64,000 bases of DNA from Paracoccus sp. SCSIO 75233 (GTDB lineage Bacteria; Pseudomonadota; Alphaproteobacteria; Rhodobacterales; Rhodobacteraceae): positions 2,667,501 through 2,731,500 of the forward strand of contig NZ_CP115757.1 of the NCBI RefSeq assembly GCF_027912675.1, given 5' to 3'. Of this stretch, positions 50,717-60,872 are shown piece after piece (within the stretch, counting starts at the first letter, position 1; each line of letters opens with the position of its first letter). The notes beneath the pieces were generated by a model. That model was not told the origin of the DNA and made no database searches. It saw only the letters and a program-made list of their open reading frames with translations. The position numbers were made by a program, and so were the translations under genes.

Positions 50717-53263
50717 ATGAGCGATACAGACGGCAAAAAACCACTCGGCCTTGGCGGCAACCGTTCGGGGCAGGTGAAGCAGAGCTTCAGCCACGGCCGC
50801 ACGAAAAACGTCGTGGTCGAGACCAAGCGCAAACGCGTTGTGGTCCCAAAACCGGGTGCGGGCGACAAGTCGCGCACCACGGTCTCGCCCGAGAATGCCG
50901 CGAAGGCCATCGCCTCGTCCTCGAAGCGCCCGGCTGGCATCTCCGACGCGGAGATGGAACGCCGCCTTAAGGCACTCGCCGCCGCCAAGGCCCGCGAGGC
51001 CGAGGAGGCAGCAGCCCGAGAAGCCGAGGAAAAGGCACGCGAGGAAGAACGCGAACGCCGCCGCGCCGAGGCCGAGGCCAAGGAACGCGAGGAACGCGAG
51101 CGCGAAGAGGCGCTGAAGGCCAAGGCCGAAGAGGACGCCCGCAAGGCCGAAGAAGCCAAGCTCCGCGCCCAGAAGAAAGAAGAGGTCCGCAAACCGGCCG
51201 CCAAGGACGCACCTGTCGACGCAGCCGCCGCGCAGGCCGCAGCATCGCGCGCCGAAACCAAGGGCGTCTCCAACCGTGGTGGCGGCGGCGGCGGTGGCCG
51301 CAACGAACGTGGCCGCGACACCCGCCCCGACGATCGTGATTCGCGCGGCAAGAACGACCGCAACAACCGCCGCTCCGGCAAGCTGTCCGTGACCAACGCC
51401 CTCGAAGGCGAAGGCGGTCGCCAGCGCAGCCTCGCCGCGATGAAGCGCAAGCAGGAACGCGCCAAGCAGAAAGCTCTGGGCGGCAGCCAGCGGGCCGAGA
51501 AACAGTCCCGCGAAGTCCAGCTTCCGGAAACCATCGTCGTTCAGGAACTCGCCAACCGCATGGCCGAACGCGCCGCGGATGTGGTCAAGTCGCTGATGCA
51601 GATGGGCATGATGGTCAATATGAACCAGCCCATCGACGCCGACACCGCCGAACTGGTGATCGAGGAATTCGGCCACAAGGCGGTCCGCGTGTCCGACGCT
51701 GACGTGGAACAGGTCATCGACACCGTCGACGACAAGGAAGAAGACCTCCAGCCGCGCCCGCCGATCATCACCATCATGGGCCATGTCGACCACGGCAAGA
51801 CTTCGCTGCTCGACGCAATCCGCAAGGCCAACGTCGTCTCCGGCGAGGCGGGCGGTATTACCCAGCATATCGGCGCCTATCAGGTGACAACCGACAGCGG
51901 CGCGGTGCTCAGCTTCCTCGACACGCCCGGCCACGCCGCGTTTACGTCCATGCGGGCGCGCGGCGCGAATGTCACCGACATCGTCGTGCTGGTCGTCGCC
52001 GCCGATGACGCCGTGATGCCCCAGACGGTGGAGGCGATCAATCACGCCAAAGCCGCCAACGTGCCGATGATCGTCGCCATCAACAAGATCGACAAGCCGG
52101 AGGCCGACCCGCAGAAAGTCCGCACCGATCTGCTCCAGCACGAAGTCATCGTGGAGGAGATGTCCGGTGAGGTTCAGGATGTGGAGGTCTCCGCCCAGAC
52201 CGGGCAGGGCCTTGACGAACTGCTGGAGGCCATCGCGCTTCAGGCCGAGATCCTGGAACTCCGCGCCAACCCCGACCGTGCCGCGCAAGGTGCCGTGATC
52301 GAGGCCAAGCTGGATGTCGGCCGCGGCCCCGTGGCCACGGTTCTCGTCCAGAACGGCACGCTTCGCCGCGGCGACATCTTCGTCGTGGGCGAGCAATGGG
52401 GCAAGGTCCGCGCGCTCATCAACGATCAGGGCGACCGCGTGGATGAGGCTGGCCCCTCCGTCCCGGTGGAGGTGCTGGGCCTCAACGGCACGCCGGAGGC
52501 CGGCGATGTGCTCAACGTCGTCGATACCGAAGCGCAGGCCCGCGAGATCGCCGAATACCGCGAGGAGGCCGCGAAGGACAAACGCGCCGCCGCCGGTGCC
52601 GCCGTCACGCTGGATCAGATGCTGGCGCAGGCCAAGGCCGACGAAAACGTCGCCGAACTGCCTGTCGTCGTCAAAGCCGACGTGCAGGGCTCTGCCGAAG
52701 CCATCGTCCAGGCGCTCGAAAAAGTCGGTAATGACGAGGTCCGCGTCCGCGTCCTCCATTACGGCGTCGGCGCGATCACCGAATCCGATATCGGCCTCGC
52801 CGAAGCTTCGCGCGCCCCGGTCATCGGTTTCAACGTCCGCGCCAACGCCCCGGCCCGCAACTCCGCCAACCAGAAAGGGGTGGAGATCCGCTACTACTCC
52901 ATCATCTACGATCTGGTCGACGACATCAAAGCCGCCGCCTCCGGCCTTCTCTCCGCCGAAGTGCGCGAGAGATTCATCGGCTATGCCGAGATCAAGGAGG
53001 TGTTCAAGGTCACCGGCGTCGGCAAGGTCGCAGGCTGTCTGGTCACCGAAGGCGTCGCCCGCCGCTCCGCCGGCGTCCGCCTGCTGCGCGACAACGTGGT
53101 GATCCACGAAGGCACGCTGAAAACCCTCAAACGCTTCAAGGACGAGGTGAAAGAGGTCCAGTCCGGTCAGGAATGCGGCATGGCGTTCGAAAACTACGAC
53201 GACATCCGCCCCGCCGACGTGATCGAGATCTTCGAACGCGAAGAGGTCGAACGGACGCTGTAA
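50717..53263 (+). CDS. infB: Translation initiation factor IF-2
   Basis: An 848-residue GTPase that places initiator tRNA. The N-terminal region (about 60-230) is a charged Glu/Arg/Ala-rich coiled-coil stretch, low complexity as usual. G1 is [15 protein letters not shown]3 DTPGH, G4 NKID; domains II-IV follow to the C-terminus [10 protein letters not shown]. Start 50717 ([14 protein letters not shown]) matches the family; the upstream frame lies inside ylxR. Confidence 0.98.
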   Translation: MSDTDGKKPLGLGGNRSGQVKQSFSHGRTKNVVVETKRKRVVVPKPGAGDKSRTTVSPENAAKAIASSSKRPAGISDAEMERRLKALAAAKAREAEEAAAREAEEKAREEERERRRAEAEAKEREEREREEALKAKAEEDARKAEEAKLRAQKKEEVRKPAAKDAPVDAAAAQAAASRAETKGVSNRGGGGGGGRNERGRDTRPDDRDSRGKNDRNNRRSGKLSVTNALEGEGGRQRSLAAMKRKQERAKQKALGGSQRAEKQSREVQLPETIVVQELANRMAERAADVVKSLMQMGMMVNMNQPIDADTAELVIEEFGHKAVRVSDADVEQVIDTVDDKEEDLQPRPPIITIMGHVDHGKTSLLDAIRKANVVSGEAGGITQHIGAYQVTTDSGAVLSFLDTPGHAAFTSMRARGANVTDIVVLVVAADDAVMPQTVEAINHAKAANVPMIVAINKIDKPEADPQKVRTDLLQHEVIVEEMSGEVQDVEVSAQTGQGLDELLEAIALQAEILELRANPDRAAQGAVIEAKLDVGRGPVATVLVQNGTLRRGDIFVVGEQWGKVRALINDQGDRVDEAGPSVPVEVLGLNGTPEAGDVLNVVDTEAQAREIAEYREEAAKDKRAAAGAAVTLDQMLAQAKADENVAELPVVVKADVQGSAEAIVQALEKVGNDEVRVRVLHYGVGAITESDIGLAEASRAPVIGFNVRANAPARNSANQKGVEIRYYSIIYDLVDDIKAAASGLLSAEVRERFIGYAEIKEVFKVTGVGKVAGCLVTEGVARRSAGVRLLRDNVVIHEGTLKTLKRFKDEVKEVQSGQECGMAFENYDDIRPADVIEIFEREEVERTL

Positions 53264-53292
53264 CGCGGCTGTTTGATTGCAGACATGGAAAG

Positions 53293-53317
53293 GCCCGCCG
53301 TGATGGCGGGCTTTTTT
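53293..53317 (+). terminator. Intrinsic terminator of the nusA-infB operon
   Basis: 7-bp stem GCCCGCC/GGCGGGC, 5-nt loop and six T's, 30 bp after infB. Confidence 0.92.
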
Positions 53318-53456
53318 ATTTTGCCCTTGCGCACCACCCGGCGCGGCCATCTCGGGCGACTGCCCTCGATGCCGCGACGGCCGGAACCGAGATTGACAAC
53401 ATGGAACCGGCATGGAACTGATCGCCCCATAAACGGTGCTGTCAGGATTGCGTTTC

Positions 53457-54602
53457 ATGACACTGGATTTGCGTTTTTCGCCCCGCCTGTTTGCCCGTCA
53501 TTCGCTGACGGTATTGATCGCCCTTCAGATGATAAGCGGCATAAGCGGGGCGCAGGCGCAGGAAGCGCCGGTCATCCCGGCGATCCCTGCAATCATTGTC
53601 CCCGATTTCATTGGTGTCGAACCCGTTCAGCAGAGCTTTGAGGACGCGCTCGGCGACAGGCTGGCGGAGATTGACGGCATCCGGATTGCACCGGCACGCT
53701 GCGATGAAGCCGGTGCCTTTACACCAAGCCTCGGCATGGTGCTTCAGGACGATAGCGGCATTATCGCCAATCTCGGTGACGACGGAACCTATATCATTGA
53801 TCAGGACGGGTCCGGCATCGCCAATCTTGGCGATACGCAGTTCATCGTCGAGGCGGACGGGTCCGGGACCATAAACCGCACTGGCCCGGATGAGGCTTCT
53901 CAGGTGCAGATCACGATCGAGGCGGATGGCTCGGGAACCTATAGCGGCCCTCTCGGACAGATTTCGCTCGACGGCATGGGCGGCGGCGCGTGGAACTCAC
54001 CGCTGAAGGGGCAGATCTCCGTTGAGGCTGATGGCAGTGGGACATGGAATGGCCCGCTGGGCCAGATCAGCAATGAGGGCGACGGCAGTGGAACCTGGAA
54101 CGGCGAGCAGCGCATCATCAACAACGGCGATGGCACCGGTCTCATCGAAGGCGATGAGGTGCAAATGGCCCCCCTGCCGCCGGTCCCGCCTTTGGGACGC
54201 TTTCCGCTGCTGACCAAATTTCGCGTCCCGCCAGCCGCCTGCGGCTACGTCATCACGCTTGATGACAGCATTCTCTTTGATTTCGACAAGTCCGACCTGC
54301 GCGAAGATGCCACGACCGTGGTCGATACCCTCGCTTCCGCATTCGTTGAGGTCAGCCCTCCACGTCTGGAGATTCGCGGCCATACCGACAGCAAGGGAAG
54401 CGCCGACTACAATCAGGACCTGTCCGAGCGCCGCGCCATGACGGTCGGACAGGCCCTCAAACTGCGGGATGTCCGCAGCGAAATCGACACGCGCGGTTTT
54501 GGTCTGACCCAGCCGGTTGCGCCGAATGACATCAATGGCGTTGATAACCCCGCCGGTCGCCAGCTGAATCGCCGCGTGGAGATTTACGTCCCGAACGGAT
54601 GA
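53457..54602 (+). CDS. OmpA-family protein with DGSGT repeats
   Basis: A 381-residue envelope protein. Signal peptide ends near AQAQ; the middle (about 100-240) holds repeats around EADGSGTWNGPLGQIS (at least five copies, at about 18-20-residue spacing), then a C-terminal OmpA/MotB domain (ITLDDSILFDFDKSDLRED and RGHTDSKGSADYNQDLSERR) that binds peptidoglycan. The repeats are Gly/Asp-rich and may form a beta-solenoid or calcium-binding stalk. Start 53457 is used for the signal peptide; an earlier GTG is possible. Monocistronic. Confidence 0.85.
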   Translation: MTLDLRFSPRLFARHSLTVLIALQMISGISGAQAQEAPVIPAIPAIIVPDFIGVEPVQQSFEDALGDRLAEIDGIRIAPARCDEAGAFTPSLGMVLQDDSGIIANLGDDGTYIIDQDGSGIANLGDTQFIVEADGSGTINRTGPDEASQVQITIEADGSGTYSGPLGQISLDGMGGGAWNSPLKGQISVEADGSGTWNGPLGQISNEGDGSGTWNGEQRIINNGDGTGLIEGDEVQMAPLPPVPPLGRFPLLTKFRVPPAACGYVITLDDSILFDFDKSDLREDATTVVDTLASAFVEVSPPRLEIRGHTDSKGSADYNQDLSERRAMTVGQALKLRDVRSEIDTRGFGLTQPVAPNDINGVDNPAGRQLNRRVEIYVPNG

Positions 54603-54870
54603 GGCTCACTGCGACCGGTCGATAGCTTTTTCAATCGCGCGAAACCGTATCGGTCAGGACACCAACCACAGGCAGTGCCGCAATCGGTGTACGCCCTGTG
54701 TACAGCGCGTGTACGCGCCGCGTACCGGCTGTGCCGCCCCAAACTTCACGAATTACGGGCCCGCCGCCAGTTTCCGCGCTACCCCGGCGCAACACACCCG
54801 CCCGCACCCTGTTGCAGCAATCTGCGGCGCTGAGACGACCCGACCGGCGAGTCGTCGCAATGTGCCCCGC
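54603..54870 (+). other. Gene-free interval with 11-nt-period repeat
   Basis: A 268-bp stretch between convergent OmpA-like and fahA genes. CGACCGGTCG plus TTTTT (about 54613-54632) could be a weak terminator. The right half contains the repeat array described separately; no gene is seen. Confidence 0.6.
54687..54736 (+). repeat. 11-nt-period GTGTAC repeat array (copy 2)
   Basis: GTGTAC at 54687, 54698 and 54709, then GCGTAC at 54720 and GTGCCG at 54731, all 11 nt apart. It is related to the arrays at 31.15 kb and 63.78 kb. Confidence 0.75.
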
Positions 54871-56079
54871 TTATTCCCGCGCGGGCAGAACCGTACCGGC
54901 ACAGGGACCGAAGCCAATCCGGTATCCCTCCCCCTGCGCATGGCCGGACAGGGCGACCGTATCGCCATCCTCGATAAACACCCGCTGCGCAGAACCAGCC
55001 GTCACTGGTTGCGTCCCGCCCTCGGTCATTTCCAGCAAGGCCCCCGTCGACTCCCGCGTCGGGCCGGAGATCGTGCCGCTGCCCAGCAAATCCCCCACCC
55101 GCATCGGGCAGCCCGATCCGCTGTGATGCGCCAATTGCTGCGCAGAGGAGTAATACATCACGTTGTAATTCACCCGCGACATCACATGCCCGTTCAGCGA
55201 CCACGACAGATTGAGGTCATATAACCCCGGTTTTTCCTCGCTGAGATAGGGCAGAAGCGGGTTTTCACGCGCAGCACCCTCGCTCCGGAACGGCTCAAGC
55301 GCCGCCTGGGTGACAACCCAGGGGCTGATCGTGGTGGCAAAGGCCTTGGCCTGAAACGGGCCGAGCGGCTGATATTCCCATGCCTGAATATCGCGTGCCG
55401 ACCAGTCGTTCAGCAGGACGTAGCCGAAGATCATCCGCTCCGCCTCCGCGACGCTGACCCGCTCCCCCAGTTTCGTGTCGGCACCGACAATCGCGCCCAG
55501 CTCCAGCTCCAGATCCAGCCGCTTGCAGGGCGACCAGAGCGGTCCTTCCTCGCCTTTGATCTGACCCATCGGCCGGACAATATCGGTCCCCGACACAACC
55601 ACCGACGATGCCCGCCCGTTATAGCCTATGGGCATATGCGTCCATTGCGGCGGCAGCGCGTTTTCCGGACCCCTAAACAGCTTCCCGACATTGAAGGCAT
55701 GATTCCGCGAGGCATAGAAATCTGTGTACTCCGTCACCCGGATCGGCAGATGCAGTTTTGCATCCATCATCGCCACGGTCGGGGTATCGCGATTGCCGCC
55801 CTCGGCCAGCAATTCGGTCAGCCTGGCCCGGATTTCCGCCCATTTATCGTGGCCAAGCGCAATGAAGTCGTTCAGCGAAGAGGATGCAAAATGCCCGCCC
55901 GCATCCAGCAGTCCCTGCCCCTCGCATGCGGCCAGATCAACGATCCGATCCCCGATGGCCACCCCGCAACGCGGCGCTTCCGCACCTATCGAGAACACCC
56001 CGAAAGGCAGGTTTTGTATCGGAAATTCACAGCCCGGATCGTTTGCCGTTTCAACCCAACTTTTCAACTGAACAGACAT
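54871..56079 (-). CDS. fahA: Fumarylacetoacetase
   Basis: A 402-residue enzyme hydrolysing fumarylacetoacetate to fumarate and acetoacetate, the last step of tyrosine degradation. The N-terminal SH3-like part (NLPFGVFSIGAEAPRCGVAI) and the metal/active-site region (DFYASRNHAFNVGKLFRGPE, then DLELELGAIVG and NDWSARDIQAWEYQPLGPFQ) match FAH. The homogentisate dioxygenase gene is not in this window. It lies 56 bp after a MarR gene on the same strand. Confidence 0.95.
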   Translation of the reverse strand: MSVQLKSWVETANDPGCEFPIQNLPFGVFSIGAEAPRCGVAIGDRIVDLAACEGQGLLDAGGHFASSSLNDFIALGHDKWAEIRARLTELLAEGGNRDTPTVAMMDAKLHLPIRVTEYTDFYASRNHAFNVGKLFRGPENALPPQWTHMPIGYNGRASSVVVSGTDIVRPMGQIKGEEGPLWSPCKRLDLELELGAIVGADTKLGERVSVAEAERMIFGYVLLNDWSARDIQAWEYQPLGPFQAKAFATTISPWVVTQAALEPFRSEGAARENPLLPYLSEEKPGLYDLNLSWSLNGHVMSRVNYNVMYYSSAQQLAHHSGSGCPMRVGDLLGSGTISGPTRESTGALLEMTEGGTQPVTAGSAQRVFIEDGDTVALSGHAQGEGYRIGFGPCAGTVLPARE

Positions 56080-56135
56080 GATAACTCCATAAGTTGCAAA
56101 AGCAACTAACAGGAAAATCCTTGTTCAGCAATGGT

Positions 56136-56570
56136 CTAATCGCCCGCCGGGTCCGTCAGGTCGCGCAGAAGCCCGGCAAGCTGATCCGCGCGTTCATCGC
56201 CCAAACGGTCGCGGAGCTTGCCGGAAAATACCTGCGCCTGCGTGGCGAGATCGTCGTAAACCTCGCGCCCTTTGTCCGTCAGCGACAGCATCTCTGCCCG
56301 CCGGTCGCTGGTGGACCGGGTTCGGGTCAGCAGCCCCATCTCCTCCAACCCCGACACGGCGCGGGACACTTTGGATTTCTCCAGATAGCCCCGCAGGCAG
56401 ATATCAGACGCGGTCAGCCGGTCAGTCACGCCCAGATGCGCCATGATCCGCCACTGGGCCCGGGACATGCCGTAGCCCTCGCGATAATGGGCCGCGAAGG
56501 CGCGCCCGGTCGATTCCGCTGCATTGTTCAGCAGATAGGGCAGGAAGTCGTCCAGCCGAAAATCGCTCAT
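56136..56570 (-). CDS. MarR family transcriptional regulator
   Basis: A 144-residue winged-helix regulator: GVTDRLTASDICLRGYLEKS and KSKVSRAVSGLEEMGLLTRT are the recognition helices, and RRAEMLSLTDKG is the wing. MarR proteins often control aromatic catabolism; being immediately upstream of fahA on the same strand suggests autoregulation with the tyrosine-degradation gene. Start 56570 follows GGAG by 7 bp. Confidence 0.9.
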   Translation of the reverse strand: MSDFRLDDFLPYLLNNAAESTGRAFAAHYREGYGMSRAQWRIMAHLGVTDRLTASDICLRGYLEKSKVSRAVSGLEEMGLLTRTRSTSDRRAEMLSLTDKGREVYDDLATQAQVFSGKLRDRLGDERADQLAGLLRDLTDPAGD

Positions 56571-56662
56571 TGGGTTGCTCCACCCCGGGTTTGCTTTCGT
56601 CGCAATGGTCGCATAGATCACGAGACCTTGCCAATGTCCCGAAATCGCGTAACTCAGTCCGT

Positions 56663-57412
56663 ATGAGCGGTTTTGTCTCCTTTGTGTCCTCCGGCCCCGG
56701 CGATCCCGAGCTTCTGACCCTGCGCGCTGCCGACCGGCTGGCGCGGGCGGAGGTGGTGCTTTACGACGATTTGTCCTCCGGCCCGATCCTCGCCAAAGCG
56801 GCGCAGGCGGAGTTGATCCCGGTCGGCAAGCGCGCCGGTCGGCCAAGCGCGAAGCAGGAGGCGGTGAACGCGCTGATGCTGGAACATGCGCGGGCCGGGA
56901 AGCGGGTGGTGCGCCTGAAATCCGGCGATGCGGGGATGTTCGGGCGGCTGGAGGAAGAGCTTGCGGCGGTCCGCAATGCCGGGATCGCATTCGAGATCGT
57001 GCCGGGGGTTTCATCGGTAAACGCGGCGGCGGCGGTCGCCGGACTGCCGCTGACCCGGCGTCTCACGGCACGGCGGGTCCAGTATGTCACCGGCGCGGAT
57101 GTGACTGGAAAACTGCCCGAGGATCTCAACTGGGCGGCGCTGGCCGATCCGCATGCGGTCACGGTGGTTTTCATGGGGCAGCGCAGCTTTCCCGGGCTGG
57201 CGAGGATGCTGATCGAGCGCGGCCTGCCCGCCGACACACCCGCCCTGATCGCGGAAGCGGTCACACAGGACGGGCAGCGGCTGCGGCGCGGTACGGTGGC
57301 CGAACTGGCCCATGCGCTGGAACAGGACGGACCGAGCCACGCACCTGCGCTGATCTTCTACGGTCCATTGGCGGAGATTTCGGACGCTGCGACGGAAATG
57401 CTCGGCGGCTAG
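56663..57412 (+). CDS. cobA: Uroporphyrinogen-III C-methyltransferase-like (CobA/SUMT)
   Basis: A 249-residue SAM methyltransferase of the tetrapyrrole type: VSSGPGDPELLTLRAADRLA at the N-terminus, and PGVSSVNAAAAVAGLPLTRR and RRVQYVTGAD in the middle. The usual GDPFVFGRGGEE loop reads GDAGMFGRLEEE, a visible deviation, so the exact substrate is less certain. SUMT makes precorrin-2 for cobalamin and siroheme. No clear ribosome site precedes ATG 56663. It overlaps the next gene's end by 4 bp convergently. Confidence 0.85.
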   Translation: MSGFVSFVSSGPGDPELLTLRAADRLARAEVVLYDDLSSGPILAKAAQAELIPVGKRAGRPSAKQEAVNALMLEHARAGKRVVRLKSGDAGMFGRLEEELAAVRNAGIAFEIVPGVSSVNAAAAVAGLPLTRRLTARRVQYVTGADVTGKLPEDLNWAALADPHAVTVVFMGQRSFPGLARMLIERGLPADTPALIAEAVTQDGQRLRRGTVAELAHALEQDGPSHAPALIFYGPLAEISDAATEMLGG

Positions 57413-58446
57413 GTTTTCTGGCCGATGCGGGCAGCGGTATCCCGCAGGGCATCGAGGCTTGCCATTTCTTCCCCGGTCAGGCTGATCCCTTCGCTGAGCG
57501 ATATTTTCCGCGCCGCAAAACGCCGCTGCGAAGGCAACCGCGCGCCCTGCCCTGCGATTGCGTCGAGCATTTTCTCCGCTCGCCCAAACGGGTCGCCGCG
57601 CCCGGCAGCGAAACGCTCCGGCGAGAAGGCGAGGATCAATTCGCCATGACGCGGCAGGATTTCCGTCGAGCCAAGATAATCAAGCGCCTCCGGGCTGGTC
57701 AGATCGCCAATCATCGCCCCGGCGAGAAGCTCGATCATCGTCGATATGGCGGAGCCCTTATGCCCGCCGAAGGGCAGCATCGCGCCATCAAGCGCCGCCT
57801 CCGGGTCGGTCGTCGGCTGGCCCTCGGCATCAATCGCCCAGCCCTCCGGCAGGGGATCGCCCGCCCGCCGGTGAAGCTCGATCTCGCCCCGTGCGACGAT
57901 GGAGGTGGCGAAATCGAACACATAGGGCGGCTGGCTGGGGCGCGGCCAGCCGAAGGCGAAGGGGTTGGTGCCCAGAAGCGGCGCGGTGCCGCCGCTTGGC
58001 GCAACGGCGGAATAGCTCGGACACATGGCAATCGCGGCGAGGCCCATGTCGTTCAGGGCCTCAACCTCCGGCCAAAGGGCCGAGAAATGCGTGCAGGTGT
58101 TGATGACAAGCGCGGCCAGACCCTGCTGCTTTGCGCGCTCGGCCAGAACCGGCGCACCGATGGCGAAGGCAGCGGGGGAATATGCGCCTTTTGCATCGAC
58201 CCGGATGATCGAGCTGCCGTCATCGGTCAGCACCGGCTCCGCCTTCGGTTCGACCTTGCCTGCCGCCAGCGTGCGAAGGCAGCCATCGATGCGGTAGATG
58301 CCGTGGGATTTGCAGTTGTCCCGCTCCCCCGCCACGATGACCCCCGCGACGGTTTCGGCCTGAAGCGGCGTCAGCCCGGCCAGAGCAAAAATCTCGGTGA
58401 CGCGCCGCGTCAGTTCTTCGATATCGAGTGTCGCGCCGCCGGACAT
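57409..58446 (-). CDS. Ldh_2 family imino-acid reductase (pyrroline/piperideine-2-carboxylate reductase-like)
   Basis: A 345-residue NAD(P)H enzyme of the malate/L-lactate dehydrogenase 2 family. Motifs include KSHGIYRIDGCLRTLAAGKV, HFSALWPEVEALNDMGLAAI, GTNPFAFGWPRPSQPP and PFGGHKGSAISTMIELLAG. Members beside hydroxyproline genes reduce delta1-pyrroline-2-carboxylate to L-proline, which I infer here from context. It is divergent from the FAD dehydrogenase gene, with an operator-like palindrome in between. Confidence 0.82.
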   Translation of the reverse strand: MSGGATLDIEELTRRVTEIFALAGLTPLQAETVAGVIVAGERDNCKSHGIYRIDGCLRTLAAGKVEPKAEPVLTDDGSSIIRVDAKGAYSPAAFAIGAPVLAERAKQQGLAALVINTCTHFSALWPEVEALNDMGLAAIAMCPSYSAVAPSGGTAPLLGTNPFAFGWPRPSQPPYVFDFATSIVARGEIELHRRAGDPLPEGWAIDAEGQPTTDPEAALDGAMLPFGGHKGSAISTMIELLAGAMIGDLTSPEALDYLGSTEILPRHGELILAFSPERFAAGRGDPFGRAEKMLDAIAGQGARLPSQRRFAARKISLSEGISLTGEEMASLDALRDTAARIGQKT

Positions 58447-58521
58447 GCTGTTTCCATCCCACCTGTTTCGGATCTTTCCGTCATATTAAACCGCCAGAGC
58501 GGACAGCCAAGGGTTATTTGT

Positions 58522-58534
58522 ATACACAGTGTAT
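58522..58534. promoter_or_regulatory. Palindrome ATACACAGTGTAT, candidate GntR operator
   Basis: Perfect inverted repeat TACA-CAG-TGTA in the divergent control region between the Ldh_2 and FAD dehydrogenase genes. The same TACA-N3-TGTA pattern recurs at 62728-62742 before the DapA-like gene, and the island encodes one FCD/GntR regulator. Confidence 0.6.
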
Positions 58535-58618
58535 TTTAAATTTGATTTTCGGTTTCTTCGGATCGATAACAGTAAGCAAGGCCGGTTGTCAGGCCATCTT
58601 GGTAAGGGAGGGCAGCGG

Positions 58619-59845
58619 ATGTCAGCGACGGAAGTGATCGTCATCGGCGCAGGCGTGGTCGGGCTGTCGGCCGCGCTGGTTTTGCAGTCGCGCGGCGCGC
58701 AGGTCACGGTGCTGGACCGGGAGGGACCGGCGGCGGGTGCCTCTGCCGGGAACGCCGGGGCGTTTGCGTTCAGCGATATTCTGCCGCTGGCCTCGCCCGG
58801 TATTCTGCGCAAGGCGCCGCGATGGCTGCTGGACCCGCTCGGGCCGCTAAGCGTGCCGCCCGCTTATGCGCTGCGGATCGCGCCGTGGATGTTCCGATTC
58901 TGGCGCGCCTGCCAGCCGGGCCGGGTCGCGCAATCCACGGTCGCCCAGGCCGCACTGATGGAGCTGTCGCGCACATCGCTCACCCCGTTTCTGAACGCAA
59001 CCAGCACAGCAGGGATGCTGCGGACCGACGGCAATCTGCAACTCTACGAATCCGAGGCGGAGTTCCGCGCGTCGCTGCCGTGCTGGCAGGCGCGGGACGA
59101 TCACGGCATCGCGTATCGTCACATGACCGCCGAGGAGATGGCGGAGATCCAGCCCGGCATATCGCCACGTTTCACACATGGGACATTTACGCCCGGTTGG
59201 CATTCGATCTCTGACCCGAAGGACTATGTTCTGGCGCTCGCGGAACGGTTCCAACAGGGTGGCGGTCGCATCGAGCGGGCGGACGTCACGACGCTCGCCG
59301 CCACTGCCGACGGGGTAGATCTGGGCGGGCGGCGCGCAGGTCATGTCGTTGTCGCAGCGGGGGCGTTTTCGCACCGCATTGCCCGCAGCCTCGGCGACCG
59401 CATTCCGCTGGAGACCGAGCGTGGCTATAACACCACCCTGCCGCCGGGCGCGTTCGATCTGCGCACGCAGCTGACATTCGGCGGGCACGGCTTCGTCGTC
59501 TCATCCCTCGACAGCGGGATCCGCGTCGGCGGCGCCGTCGAGCTGGGCGGGCTGAGCGCGCCGCCCAATTACAAACGCGCAGATGCGATGCTGCAGAAGG
59601 CCAAGACGTTCCTGCCCGAGCTGAACACCGAAGGCGGGGAGCAATGGATGGGGTTCCGCCCCTCGCTTCCCGACAGCCTGCCGGTGATCGGGCCCTCCCC
59701 AGCCTCGCCGCGTGTCATCTATGCGTTCGGCCACGGCCATCTGGGCCTGACCCAATCCGCTGGCACCTCACAGCTAGTCGCCGATCTGGTGACAGGTCAG
59801 CCGCCCGCCATCGACCTGACGCCCTTCTCCCCCTCACGGTTCTGA
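58619..59845 (+). CDS. FAD-dependent D-amino-acid dehydrogenase (probable cis-4-hydroxy-D-proline oxidation)
   Basis: A 408-residue flavoprotein of the DadA type: VIVIGAGVVGLSAALVLQSR (FAD dinucleotide loop), GMLRTDGNLQLYESEAEFRA in the middle and PVIGPSPASPRVIYAFGHGH at the C-terminus. In hydroxyproline clusters this enzyme oxidises the epimerised cis-4-hydroxy-D-proline to pyrroline-4-hydroxy-2-carboxylate. GGGAGGG precedes ATG 58619. It is followed by the epimerase with 3 bp between them. Confidence 0.87.
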   Translation: MSATEVIVIGAGVVGLSAALVLQSRGAQVTVLDREGPAAGASAGNAGAFAFSDILPLASPGILRKAPRWLLDPLGPLSVPPAYALRIAPWMFRFWRACQPGRVAQSTVAQAALMELSRTSLTPFLNATSTAGMLRTDGNLQLYESEAEFRASLPCWQARDDHGIAYRHMTAEEMAEIQPGISPRFTHGTFTPGWHSISDPKDYVLALAERFQQGGGRIERADVTTLAATADGVDLGGRRAGHVVVAAGAFSHRIARSLGDRIPLETERGYNTTLPPGAFDLRTQLTFGGHGFVVSSLDSGIRVGGAVELGGLSAPPNYKRADAMLQKAKTFLPELNTEGGEQWMGFRPSLPDSLPVIGPSPASPRVIYAFGHGHLGLTQSAGTSQLVADLVTGQPPAIDLTPFSPSRF

Positions 59846-59848
59846 TCC

Positions 59849-60850
59849 ATGACAACTCACACATTCTCCTGCATCGACGGCCATACCTGCGGCAATCCGG
59901 TCCGCCTCGTCTCGGGCGGTGCGCCCCGGTTGGAGGGCGCGGATATGCTGGAAAAACGCGCCCATTTCCTGCGCGATTACGACTGGATCCGCACCGGGCT
60001 GATGTTCGAGCCGCGCGGGCATGACATGATGTCGGGCAGCATCCTCTACCCGCCGACACGCCCCGATTGCGATGTCGCCGTGCTGTTTATCGAGACCTCC
60101 GGCTGCCTGCCCATGTGCGGCCACGGCACCATCGGCACGATCACCATGGGGATCGAGAACGGATTGATCCAACCACGAAAGCCGGGACAGCTCTCGATCG
60201 AGACCCCGGCGGGCAAGGTGGATATATCCTATGTCCAGCAGGGCCGCTTCGTGGAAGAGGTGCGGCTGACCAATGTTCCCGCCTTCCTGTTCGCGGAAGG
60301 GCTGACCGCCGAGGTCGAGGGGCTGGGTGAAATTGCCGTCGACGTCGCCTATGGCGGGAACTTCTACGCCATCGTCGAACCGCAGGCGAATTTCCGCGAT
60401 ATGGCCGACTTCGCCGCCTCGCAGCTTGTCGGGCTGTCACCGAAGCTGCGAGCGACGCTGAACGCGAAATATGATTTCATCCACCCCGAGGATCCCCGCA
60501 TCAGCGGGCTGTCCCATATCCTGTGGACCGGCGAGCCGACAGTGGATGGCGCCGACGCCCGCAATGCCGTGTTCTACGGTGACAAGGCCATCGACCGCTC
60601 GCCCTGTGGCACCGGCACGTCGGCGCGGATGGCGCAGCTTGCGGCGAAAGGCAAGCTGAAGCCGGGCGACACATTCCACCACGAATCCATCATCGGCTCC
60701 ATCTTCAAAGGCCGGGTGGAGGCGGAAACACAGGTCGCAGGGCAGCCCGCGATCATCCCCTCCGTCGCCGGATGGGCGCGGATGACCGGATACAACACCA
60801 TCTTCATCGACGATCGCGACCCCTTTGCACATGGTTTCGTCGTCACCTGA
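59849..60850 (+). CDS. 4-hydroxyproline 2-epimerase (proline racemase family, Cys/Cys)
   Basis: A 333-residue member of the proline racemase superfamily. Both catalytic cysteines are present: C90 in [10 protein letters not shown] and C253 in [14 protein letters not shown], so it is a true racemase/epimerase. In this gene context it most likely converts trans-4-hydroxy-L-proline to cis-4-hydroxy-D-proline. It is the first of two superfamily genes in tandem. Confidence 0.9.
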   Translation: MTTHTFSCIDGHTCGNPVRLVSGGAPRLEGADMLEKRAHFLRDYDWIRTGLMFEPRGHDMMSGSILYPPTRPDCDVAVLFIETSGCLPMCGHGTIGTITMGIENGLIQPRKPGQLSIETPAGKVDISYVQQGRFVEEVRLTNVPAFLFAEGLTAEVEGLGEIAVDVAYGGNFYAIVEPQANFRDMADFAASQLVGLSPKLRATLNAKYDFIHPEDPRISGLSHILWTGEPTVDGADARNAVFYGDKAIDRSPCGTGTSARMAQLAAKGKLKPGDTFHHESIIGSIFKGRVEAETQVAGQPAIIPSVAGWARMTGYNTIFIDDRDPFAHGFVVT

Positions 60851-60872
60851 GCACCCGCCGAAAGGAGCCCCA

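Noticed and set aside
50600-53458. A 952-residue minus-strand frame over infB
   Set aside because: Shadow of the repetitive Glu/Arg/Ala-rich IF-2 N-terminus; protein motifs of IF-2 are unmistakable on the plus strand.
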